A stretch of DNA of 9,842 nucleotides from Deltaproteobacteria bacterium. GTDB taxonomy: Bacteria > Myxococcota_A > UBA9160 > SZUA-336. The notes beneath the pieces were generated by a model, which saw only the letters and a program-made list of their open reading frames with translations, did no database searches and was not told the origin of the DNA. Location: NCBI GenBank assembly GCA_030673955.1, contig DAOVBF010000020.1, positions 1 to 9,842 on the forward strand, in the 5' to 3' direction. Of the stretch, positions 1 through 7,533 are shown piece after piece (positions within the stretch are counted from its first letter, which is position 1; the number at the start of each line of letters is the position of its first letter). The position numbers and the translations under genes are program-made.

Positions 1-22
1 GGATACCCCGGACTCGTAGCTG

Positions 23-143
23 GCGGGGCCCGGCGCAAGACGGCTTGCGCCACCCGCTCTTCGCTCCGCTTCGCGTCGCTGCGCGCTCCGCGTCGCGTCG
101 CTGCGCGCACCGCTTCGCGGTGCTTGCGGTAGCGGGGCCCGGC
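23..143. repeat. GC-rich intergenic repeat block with hairpins, flanked by 12-bp direct repeats
   Basis: This non-coding block lies just past the stop of the hotdog hydratase gene. A perfect 12-bp direct repeat (GCGGGGCCCGGC) sits at both ends, at 23-34 and 132-143. Inside is a perfect 8-bp hairpin with loop ACGG at 32-51, a 16-bp direct repeat (TCGCGTCGCTGCGCGC) at 71-86 and 93-108, and a 7-bp hairpin with loop TTC at 107-123. Arrays of short GCG/TCGC words like this are common between genes in high-GC deltaproteobacterial-type genomes. The 32-51 hairpin could help end transcription of the minus-strand gene, but no T-tract follows it. Whether the block is a dispersed family cannot be judged from one copy. 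Confidence 0.6.
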
Positions 144-152
144 TGACTAGAC

Positions 153-1037
153 CTAAACCAGAGCGCTGGCGGTCCCGACGACCACCGGCGCATGCGCCTC
201 GTCCGCCTTCTCGACCCACACCTCGAGAACGCGTCGCATCTGTGAGCCCTCCACGAGCTCCTCGCGCAGCTTGCCCCGCGCTCGAACCCTCTCGCCGGCC
301 CACAGGACGTTGACGAGCTTTACGTCCATCCGCCCTCCTGCAAACCAGCCCTCGCCGAAGGCGTTAGCCATGATCTGTGACAGCAGACAGGTCGAGAACA
401 TTCCCTGCACCACGATCTGGGGAAAGCCCAGCTTGCGCGCCTCTTCGACATCGGTGTGGTAGTTGCGCGTGGGACCGCTGAAACGCCAGCAGAGGGTCCG
501 ATCCACCTCGAGCTCGACCGGCTCGATCTCCGGCCCCGCCCCCTCCCCCACCGGACGACGCGCCTTTCCTCCGGCCCTGCTCCGATCCACGACGAAACCG
601 CTCTGAGACTCGGCCCCTTCGACCAGGAAAGACTGATGCGTGCGCCCCCTCACGAGAAGGCGTCCCTCCTTGTCCTCGTAATCCACCTCGTTCACCAGGT
701 AGTCCCGGTTCCGCTTGCGGTAACGATCCACCAGAGTCGACCGCGTACGCACCTGCATGCCTGGCCGCAGGGGCGCGAACAGGAACCACTCCTGTTGCGC
801 ATGAAGGTTGCCCACGAGGTTCTTGAGATACCACCGCTCCGGATGGCGGAAGACCTCGCTGTGAAAAAGCAGGGGCGGCGCGATCGCTCTACCGAATGAA
901 GCGCCGCCACCGTCCCTGTAAGCAGGGTGTCGGTCGCCGAAGGTGTCGAGATAGAAGTCGATCGTCGCCGGGGCAACCACGTGCATACCACTGTGCAGGT
1001 GCTGGCCGATGCGAAGCGGTTCGCCAAGTAAGTTCAT
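153..1037 (-). CDS. FAS1-like/MaoC double-hotdog acyl-CoA dehydratase (hydratase)-like protein
   Basis: This 294-residue protein has two hotdog-type halves. The N-terminal half (about 8-145) resembles the FAS1-like/MaoC_dehydrat_N domain and holds GDRHPAY at 34-40, a variant of the GDxNPxH hydratase signature. The C-terminal half (about 172-292) resembles a MaoC domain, with SGPTRNYH at 187-194 followed by a DxxxAxxxGFP...VxQGM segment at 196-213. The family hydrates or dehydrates enoyl-CoA or hydroxyacyl-CoA thioesters in the cytoplasm; the substrate cannot be read here. The signature is split: the first half keeps Asp35 but has Tyr40 for His, and the second keeps His194 but has Pro189 for Asp. 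A linker rich in Gly, Arg and Glu (142-172) joins the halves. The ATG start has a good Shine-Dalgarno, GGAG eight bases upstream. It is divergent from the cytochrome gene and has no operon partner in the window. Confidence 0.85.
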   Translation of the reverse strand: MNLLGEPLRIGQHLHSGMHVVAPATIDFYLDTFGDRHPAYRDGGGASFGRAIAPPLLFHSEVFRHPERWYLKNLVGNLHAQQEWFLFAPLRPGMQVRTRSTLVDRYRKRNRDYLVNEVDYEDKEGRLLVRGRTHQSFLVEGAESQSGFVVDRSRAGGKARRPVGEGAGPEIEPVELEVDRTLCWRFSGPTRNYHTDVEEARKLGFPQIVVQGMFSTCLLSQIMANAFGEGWFAGGRMDVKLVNVLWAGERVRARGKLREELVEGSQMRRVLEVWVEKADEAHAPVVVGTASALV

Positions 1038-1186
1038 CGCGGGCTCTCCTACGATCGCGCAACGCCTGTGCGCGTCCTATTTTGTCAAACTCCGCCGCAT
1101 CGTGGGTCCGGACAGGAAGACCGTAGAGCCGCGGCGGTCGGGCGCGATCGTGGTGCGCGGTCCCCCGTGTCGGGTGGAGGTCGAGC
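1038..1186. promoter_or_regulatory. Divergent intergenic region between hydratase and cytochrome genes
   Basis: These 149 bases separate two divergently transcribed genes and must carry both start regions. A small AT-richer island at 1079-1090 contains TTGACA on the minus strand (1088 down to 1083), a perfect -35 hexamer pointing at the hydratase gene. No good -10 is visible 16-18 bases further on, so the promoter is only a candidate. GGAGG at 1176-1180 is the Shine-Dalgarno of the cytochrome gene. Confidence 0.3.
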
Positions 1187-2011
1187 GTGTCCTGGAGCAG
1201 GCTTTCAAGCTGGCCTAATCGGGCTTCGCCGGCAGCGCCGACCCGAAGCGGGCCGAGACGGGCCGTACGTGCCAGCGGGCTGGGGATCTGGCTGCTCTTG
1301 ACCTCGAGCGCCTGCCAGCTTGCGGGCGAGCCCCCGCTGGTCCCGCCTCGCCCGAACCCGGACCTGGTGCAGCACGGTGCGCTGCTCTTCCTCAGTCCAG
1401 AGCTCTCGGGGGGTGGACGCCGGAGCTGCGACACCTGCCACCCCGGCGGCGAGAGTGACGGCCGCGTCTACCGCCAGGGCGTTGAGGCCCCAGCGGGCAG
1501 CCCGGGCGCACGCGACGTGCCCATGCTGCGCGGCCTGTGGCAGACGCCACCGTATCTGCGGGACGGCTCGATCTCGAGCCTGCGGGAGGTGATTGCGCGC
1601 ATGCTCGAGCTCGAGATGAGCGGGGGGCGCATGGAAGAGACGGATCTCGCGGCCCTGGAGGCGTATCTGCTCTCGATCCCTCCTTTCGACCGCGGACGCA
1701 TCGAAGCCGATGGAACGCCCATCGAGCCGGTCACGCTCTCCGCCCGCAGGGGCTTCGCATTCTTCAAGCAAGCCAAATGCGTGGAATGTCATCCTCCGCC
1801 TGTCTTTGCGCGCCGCCGACGCTTCGATGTGGGCACGGGAATGCGGCTCCAGCCCCCGTCCCTGAGGGGCGTTACGAGCTCTGCCCCCTACGGCCACGAC
1901 GGACGCTGGTCCACGCTCGGAGAGGCGGTCCGCGCAATGCTCGCCGCGCGCGGGATCGACTACACGGAGCGGGAGCTGACGCAACTGATCCGTTACCTCG
2001 AGCTGCTCTAA
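1187..2011 (+). CDS. Diheme c-type cytochrome, MauG/cytochrome-c-peroxidase-like, probable lipoprotein
   Basis: This 274-residue exported protein has two heme-attachment motifs, CDTCH (81-85) and CVECH (198-202). It belongs by sequence to the di-heme cytochrome c peroxidase/MauG-like group, which acts in periplasmic electron transfer or peroxide reduction. Each heme motif is followed by the same downstream pattern: PMLRG...PPYLRDG...SLREV...ML (112-140) and PSLRG...APYGHDG...TLGEAV...ML (224-252). The protein therefore looks like an internal duplication of about 90-100 residues. The N-terminus has basic residues (24-28), a hydrophobic stretch (31-42) and Cys43 after SSA. This fits a lipoprotein signal, although position -3 is Ser rather than the usual Leu. 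The GTG start is chosen because GGAGG lies six bases upstream. At 274 residues it is shorter than classical peroxidases (about 320-350). The first half carries Arg where the family usually has His in the PYxHDG motif. Confidence 0.8.
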   Translation: MSWSRLSSWPNRASPAAPTRSGPRRAVRASGLGIWLLLTSSACQLAGEPPLVPPRPNPDLVQHGALLFLSPELSGGGRRSCDTCHPGGESDGRVYRQGVEAPAGSPGARDVPMLRGLWQTPPYLRDGSISSLREVIARMLELEMSGGRMEETDLAALEAYLLSIPPFDRGRIEADGTPIEPVTLSARRGFAFFKQAKCVECHPPPVFARRRRFDVGTGMRLQPPSLRGVTSSAPYGHDGRWSTLGEAVRAMLAARGIDYTERELTQLIRYLELL

Positions 2012-2012
2012 C

Positions 2013-2049
2013 GGGGACGTTGGTTAAGCAGTTAAGCAGGAACGTCCCC
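2013..2049. repeat. REP-like inverted repeat between convergent genes, possible bidirectional terminator
   Basis: GGGGACGTT (2013-2021) and AACGTCCCC (2041-2049) form a perfect 9-bp inverted repeat. The 19-base centre contains GTTAAGCA twice in tandem (2023-2030 and 2031-2038). The repeat starts two bases after the cytochrome stop. It covers the LuxR-type gene's stop codon and last residues, so it sits where both converging transcripts end. From memory, GGGGACGTT/AACGTCCCC ends with a TTAA-containing centre resemble dispersed REP-type elements associated with IS200/IS605-like (RAYT) transposases. No second copy or transposase is in this window. There is no clear T-tract on either strand. Confidence 0.55.
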
Positions 2050-2655
2050 AACGAGCCCTCGCACGAAGCGGCCGAGCAGCTCGCGTCGTCCAGTCACCCC
2101 CACGGATTCATAGATGGCATGCAGGTGATTTCGGACGGTGAGCTCGCTGATATAGAGCTCCCGTGCGATCTCGGCACTGCTTTCCCCGAGCAGTGCGCGA
2201 CTCAGGACCTCCAACTGACGCTCGGAGAGCCCGAAGGGCTCGAAGGTCCGGCGCACCGCATCGCCGGGCAGCGGGCTGAGGGCGGCCGGACGGTCGCTCT
2301 GCAGCGCTCGCCGCAGGGCATCTGGATCGCGCAGCTTGCGGTCCAAGAGGATCGCCTGGGGCAGGACCATGCGGTAGTGCGCTGAGCTCTCCCCCCCCTC
2401 CAGCGGCACGAGCAGCACCAGCGGCCCCCCGGCCGGGGTCAGCCCGAAGTCATCCAGCTCGTGCGGCGCGCGAACACCGACCACGCAGTACTCGAAGCGC
2501 AGGCGCCCGCGCAGCTTGTGAAAGAGCGCCGGATCGTCGACAAGACAGCTTGCGATGCCCTCCTCCGCGAGCATGCGTCGGAGGCGTTCACAGACCAACC
2601 CGTCTGTCTCGAAAACGAGCGCCTTTCGGGCTGGCAGCTGATGGGTCAAACTCAT
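2032..2655 (-). CDS. LuxR/NarL-type transcriptional regulator with a pseudo-receiver domain
   Basis: The C-terminal 60 residues are a clear LuxR-type helix-turn-helix (LSERQLEVLSRAL...SSAEIARELYIS..TVRNHLHAIYESVGV), the DNA-binding domain of NarL/FixJ-type regulators. The N-terminal 120 residues have the strand/helix rhythm of a response-regulator receiver (KALVFETDG start, later YCVVGVRAP and LLVPLEG). The expected phospho-acceptor Asp is replaced by Gly in YCVVGVRAP, so it is probably not activated by ordinary phosphotransfer. I chose the ATG at 2655 (207 residues) because the receiver fold begins a few residues later. A GTG at 2691 would add 12 residues (219 in all) from an AT-rich stretch that looks more like leader DNA. 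Neither start has a good Shine-Dalgarno. No partner histidine kinase is in the window. The gene is divergent from the small HTH gene and convergent with the cytochrome gene; its targets are unknown. Confidence 0.82.
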   Translation of the reverse strand: MSLTHQLPARKALVFETDGLVCERLRRMLAEEGIASCLVDDPALFHKLRGRLRFEYCVVGVRAPHELDDFGLTPAGGPLVLLVPLEGGESSAHYRMVLPQAILLDRKLRDPDALRRALQSDRPAALSPLPGDAVRRTFEPFGLSERQLEVLSRALLGESSAEIARELYISELTVRNHLHAIYESVGVTGRRELLGRFVRGLVGDVPA

Positions 2656-2824
2656 CAGCAACGAATGTACAAAAAAATCTATCAAGTGCACGCGCGTTCA
2701 GTCGAAAACGTCACCGGAAGGCGCGACTGGCCGGGACTGATCGGCAGTCACCGCTCGACAGCCTCGGCGGGCCAAGAAGAGCCCGCGAGGGGATTGCACA
2801 GCATTGAATGGAGGGGGCATACCA
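2656..2824. promoter_or_regulatory. Divergent regulatory region between the LuxR-type and HTH_17 genes
   Basis: About 170 bases separate two divergent DNA-binding protein genes. The stretch at 2664-2684 is unusually AT-rich for this genome (a run of seven A at 2671-2677) and lies just upstream of the LuxR-type start. An imperfect inverted repeat at 2725-2749 (GACTG with CAGTC, then CCG with CGG, one bulged G) could be a hairpin or a regulator site. GGAGGGGG at 2810-2817 is the strong Shine-Dalgarno of the rightward gene. I could not place convincing -35/-10 pairs. Confidence 0.35.
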
Positions 2825-3025
2825 GTGAGGGATAATCTGGTCACAGTTCGTGAGGCCGCGAACTATCTGCGAATCTCAGCCCGGACCGTGTACCGTCTGA
2901 TCGAGTCGGGCCAGATCGGCGCAGTTCGCATCGGCAAGCAATGGCGCATCCCCGCCAGCGACCTGCCCGGCCGCGACCAGCTGGCAGGTCAGCCGCAGGC
3001 GACGGAGACCCAGGCGACGGCCTAG
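2825..3025 (+). CDS. Small HTH_17 (MerR-like, excisionase-family) DNA-binding protein
   Basis: This 66-residue protein is almost entirely one winged helix-turn-helix of the HTH_17/excisionase type. It reads LVTVREAANYLRIS (5-18), then RTVYRLIESGQI (20-31), then the wing with AVRIGKQWRIP (33-43). A short polar tail follows, with a QAT/ETQ-rich end. Such proteins bind DNA; despite the family name most are not phage excisionases, and no integrase, attachment site or phage gene lies nearby, so a chromosomal regulator is more likely. GTG at 2825 is chosen because GGAGGGGG ends seven bases before it. A TTG at 2804 in the same frame would add seven residues translated from the ribosome-binding site itself. 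It appears monocistronic, followed by two hairpins. Its target cannot be inferred. Confidence 0.82.
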   Translation: MRDNLVTVREAANYLRISARTVYRLIESGQIGAVRIGKQWRIPASDLPGRDQLAGQPQATETQATA

Positions 3026-3035
3026 CGCACCTTGA

Positions 3036-3050
3036 GCCGGCTTAGCCGGC
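3036..3050 (+). other. Short hairpin 10 bases after the HTH_17 stop
   Basis: GCCGGC TTA GCCGGC gives a 6-bp stem with a three-base loop. It may act with the stronger hairpin at 3129-3154 as a transcript end, but no T-tract follows. Confidence 0.35.
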
Positions 3051-3128
3051 CGATCACCGGACAGGACAGGGCTTGGCCCGCCGACGGCCGGCCAGAACTG
3101 CCGTCCGATTGCAGCTGGACAGGTCTTG

Positions 3129-3154
3129 GGGGGAGCAGCATCGGCTGCTCCCCC
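3129..3154 (+). terminator. Strong stem-loop, probable terminator upstream of the symporter
   Basis: GGGGGAGCAGC and GCTGCTCCCCC form a perfect 11-bp stem closed by the four-base loop ATCG. It is the most stable hairpin in the intergenic stretch 3026-3223 and lies between two same-strand genes. It lacks a downstream T-tract (CTACCGG follows), so it may stop polymerase inefficiently, protect an RNA end, or isolate the symporter promoter. No coding sequence is seen in this stretch. Confidence 0.55.
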
Positions 3155-3171
3155 TACCGGCCCAAGCTTCG

Positions 3172-3201
3172 TTGACTGCATCAATCTGGTTCACCTAGTC
3201 T
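3172..3201 (+). promoter_or_regulatory. Candidate sigma-70 promoter of the symporter operon
   Basis: TTGACT (3172-3177) matches the -35 consensus at five of six bases. TAGTCT (3196-3201), 18 bases further on, is a weak -10 that keeps the key T, A and final T. It would start transcription near 3208 and leave only about 16 bases before the TTG start, enough to include the GGGGG ribosome-binding site. Predicted by eye only. Confidence 0.4.
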
Positions 3202-3217
3202 CCCCGACCCATCGGGG
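3202..3217 (+). promoter_or_regulatory. Hairpin overlapping the symporter ribosome-binding site
   Basis: CCCCGA (3202-3207) pairs with TCGGGG (3212-3217) around the loop CCCA. The 3' arm covers four of the five G of the only Shine-Dalgarno-like run (3214-3218) in front of the TTG start at 3224. If both arms are transcribed, the site would be partly hidden. The candidate promoter at 3172-3201 would start inside the hairpin, so the two readings conflict. Confidence 0.3.
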
Positions 3218-3223
3218 GCGCAC

Positions 3224-4753
3224 TTGAGCCAGACCAGCCGCGACCGCTGGGCCACGAAGACCGGTCTCGTTCTGGCACTCGCCGGGAACGCGATCGGTAT
3301 CGGAAACTTCCTTCGCTTTCCGGGACAGGCGGCCGCCAACGGCGGCGGCGCCTTCATGATCCCCTACTTCATCTCGTTGCTCGTCGTCGGCATCCCCCTG
3401 ATGTGGGCCGAGTGTGCGATCGGACGCTACGGGGGCCGCTTCGGACATGGCCACACGGCCGGGATGCTGCACCGACTCTGGCCCCACCCGGCATCCAAGT
3501 ACATCGGCGTCTTCGGGATCTTCATCCCCTTCACGGTGGCGCTGTACTACATCCCCATCACATCCTGGTGTCTGGCGTTCTCGTGGTTCTCGCTCTCGGG
3601 AGCCTACGAGGGGCTGGCCACGCGCGCTGAAATCGGGGATTTCCTCAGAGCGTTCCAGGGCTGGGAGTCGAACCAGTACTTCGCGGGTCGAGGGCCGCTG
3701 TACCTCTTTTTCGCGCTCACGCTCGGCCTCAACCTCCTGGTGCTCTCGGGGGGAATCGCGCGCGGGATCGAGCGCTTCGGCAAGATCGCCCTACCGGCGC
3801 TGTTCGGACTGGCGATCGTGCTGGTGATCCGCGTGCTTACGCTCGAGCCACCGCCCGGCGCGGGACCCGACCAGAGCGTGCTCTCCGGCCTGGGCTTCGT
3901 GTGGAATCCGGACCTGCGTCTGCTCAGCGATTGGAAGGTCTGGGTCAGTGCCGCCGGCCAGGTTTTCTTCACGACCTCGGTCGGCTGGGGGATCATCCAT
4001 ACGTATACCTCCTACCTGCGGCCCGATGATGACGTGGCGCTGACGGGGCTCTCCTCGCTGAGCCTGAACGAGTTCGCGGAGGTGGTGCTGGGCGGCACCA
4101 TCGCCATCACCGCTTCGGTGGTTTTTTTCGGAGTGGTCGCGACCCAGAACATCGTTGCAGGGGGCACCTTCGACCTGGGCTTTCAGGCCATGGCAGTGAT
4201 CCTTCAGCAGCTTCCGTTCGGAAACCTCCTGGGCGGGATCTGGTTCCTGCTACTTTTCTTCGCGGGCCTGACCTCGGCCGTGGCCATCACCCAACCCGCT
4301 GTTGCCTTGATCCAGGAGGGCTTCGGCGTCACGCGCAACCGCGCCGTCGCACTCGTCGGCCTGGCCGTCCTCACGCTCTCCGTGCCTGCGCTGTGGTGGG
4401 AAGGGGCGCTCGCTGAGCTCGACTTCTGGGCGGGCACGTTGTCGCTGCTGGTCTTCGGGCTGGCAGAAGCCGTCATCTTCGCGTGGATCTTCGGCATGGA
4501 GCGGGGCTGGGCCGAGATCACACGCGGCGCCGAGATCCGAGTGCCCGGAATCGTGCGACCGCTGCTCAAGTACGTCACCCCGCCTTTTCTGGCCGCGATC
4601 CTGCTGGGCTTCTCGTTCCAGTCCCTAGGGGACGAGCTGTGGAGGGAGCACTGGCAGATCTGGGCTGCGCGAGCGCTCATGCTTGCCATCTTCGTCGGCC
4701 TTGCCGTCATGGTAAGGGTCGCGTTGCAGACGCGTCCCGGGGAGGAAGGCTAG
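3224..4753 (+). CDS. Sodium:neurotransmitter symporter (NSS/SNF) family amino-acid transporter, LeuT-like
   Basis: This 509-residue, 12-helix membrane protein resembles Aquifex LeuT (about 510-520 residues) from end to end. It should couple amino-acid uptake to sodium across the inner membrane. Helix 1 holds GNAIGIGNFLRFP (21-33) with the sodium-binding Asn28 and gate Arg31. Helix 3 has Tyr109 (LeuT Tyr108). Helix 6 has FTTSVGW (249-255) with Thr250 and Ser252 kept. Helix 8 has FAGLTSA (346-352) with sodium ligands Thr350 and Ser351. Asp400 in DFWAG matches the outer-gate Asp404. Trp255 replaces LeuT Phe259, a pocket residue that is also Trp in glycine transporters, so a small substrate such as glycine or alanine is a reasonable inference. 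The start is TTG with GGGGG five bases upstream; no ATG fits. A 42-residue membrane protein follows directly and is probably its subunit. Confidence 0.93.
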   Translation: MSQTSRDRWATKTGLVLALAGNAIGIGNFLRFPGQAAANGGGAFMIPYFISLLVVGIPLMWAECAIGRYGGRFGHGHTAGMLHRLWPHPASKYIGVFGIFIPFTVALYYIPITSWCLAFSWFSLSGAYEGLATRAEIGDFLRAFQGWESNQYFAGRGPLYLFFALTLGLNLLVLSGGIARGIERFGKIALPALFGLAIVLVIRVLTLEPPPGAGPDQSVLSGLGFVWNPDLRLLSDWKVWVSAAGQVFFTTSVGWGIIHTYTSYLRPDDDVALTGLSSLSLNEFAEVVLGGTIAITASVVFFGVVATQNIVAGGTFDLGFQAMAVILQQLPFGNLLGGIWFLLLFFAGLTSAVAITQPAVALIQEGFGVTRNRAVALVGLAVLTLSVPALWWEGALAELDFWAGTLSLLVFGLAEAVIFAWIFGMERGWAEITRGAEIRVPGIVRPLLKYVTPPFLAAILLGFSFQSLGDELWREHWQIWAARALMLAIFVGLAVMVRVALQTRPGEEG

Positions 4754-4882
4754 GTGGAGTCCCACGTGCTCGAGCCCGCCGGTTGGGCGTTGCTCCTGGG
4801 CTCCTGGGGGGCCATCAGCGCCCTTGTCCTGTTCTGCATCCGACGCGTTCTCGAGAGCGGCCGTCCGGAAGATGACGAGTAG
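4754..4882 (+). CDS. 42-residue single-pass membrane protein, probable NSS small subunit (MetS-like)
   Basis: Right after the symporter stop a GTG codon opens a 42-residue frame ending in TAG. A short polar N-terminus (MESHVLEPAG) leads into one membrane helix at about 11-29 (WALLLGSWGAISALVLFCI). Then follow a positive cluster (RR at 30-31) and an acidic tail (EDDE). Bacterial NSS symporters of the methionine/alanine type are often encoded with such a tiny protein (MetS in Corynebacterium, family MaAIMP_sms), and the WGxI pattern inside the helix fits that group. The spacing is zero bases. GGAGG at 4741-4745, inside the symporter's last codons, lies eight bases before the GTG, so the two are likely translated together. 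A role in symporter activity or assembly is inferred from position, size and topology, not shown. Confidence 0.72.
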   Translation: MESHVLEPAGWALLLGSWGAISALVLFCIRRVLESGRPEDDE

Positions 4883-4934
4883 AGCCCCACGCCTCGAGCC
4901 TTCCCGCCCCATAGCGCACCGAGGCCCCAAAAAT

Positions 4935-4940
4935 TAGGAT
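4935..4940 (+). promoter_or_regulatory. Possible -10 element of the tRNA gene
   Basis: TAGGAT in an AT-rich patch (4929-4943) lies 31 bases before the tRNA and matches four of six -10 bases. The -35 region 17 bases upstream (TAGCGC) is poor, so this is a weak candidate. Confidence 0.25.
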
Positions 4941-4971
4941 ATGTCGCGTCTCTTCTTGCGGGGACCACCCA

Positions 4972-5048
4972 GGCGGTGTAGCTCAGCTGGTTAGAGCAGG
5001 CGGCTCATATCCGCCGAGTCGGGGGTTCGAGTCCCTCCACCGCCACCA
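4972..5048 (+). tRNA. tRNA with CAT anticodon, most likely elongator tRNA-Met
   Basis: A full cloverleaf of 77 bases can be folded by eye. The acceptor GGCGGTG (4972-4978) pairs with CACCGCC (5038-5044). The D stem is GCTC/GAGC (4981-4984, 4994-4997). The anticodon stem GGCGG/CCGCC (4999-5003, 5011-5015) has loop CTCATAT and anticodon CAT at 5006-5008. The T stem GGGGG/CCCTC (5021-5025, 5033-5037) has loop TTCGAGT and includes one G-T pair. CCA is encoded (5046-5048). G1-C72 pairing rules out the usual bacterial initiator. The acceptor lacks the C4-G69 and C5-G68 pairs that TilS recognises in tRNA-Ile2, which favours elongator Met over Ile(CAT); this is not certain. Position 38 is T instead of the usual A. 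Confidence 0.93.
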
Positions 5049-5071
5049 CCCTCCCTTCCGTCGTTATGTGA

Positions 5072-7525
<2,454 letters not shown>

Positions 7526-7533
<8 letters not shown>

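Noticed and set aside
71..108. CRISPR-like repeat pair
   Set aside because: Only two 16-bp units six bases apart, of simple GCG composition; no array.
1205..1984. 259-residue open frame on the minus strand opposite the cytochrome gene
   Set aside because: Arg/Ala-rich translation with no motif. The plus strand carries two CxxCH motifs and a strong Shine-Dalgarno, so this is a high-GC shadow.
1537..2385. 282-residue plus-strand frame spanning the cytochrome end and the LuxR-type gene
   Set aside because: It overlaps two recognisable genes in other frames, and its Arg/His/Pro-rich translation resembles no family.
2825..3025. Phage or integrative-element excisionase
   Set aside because: The HTH_17 fold is shared with many chromosomal regulators. 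No integrase or phage gene is in the window, and the nearby CAT-anticodon tRNA gene shows no duplicated 3' end.
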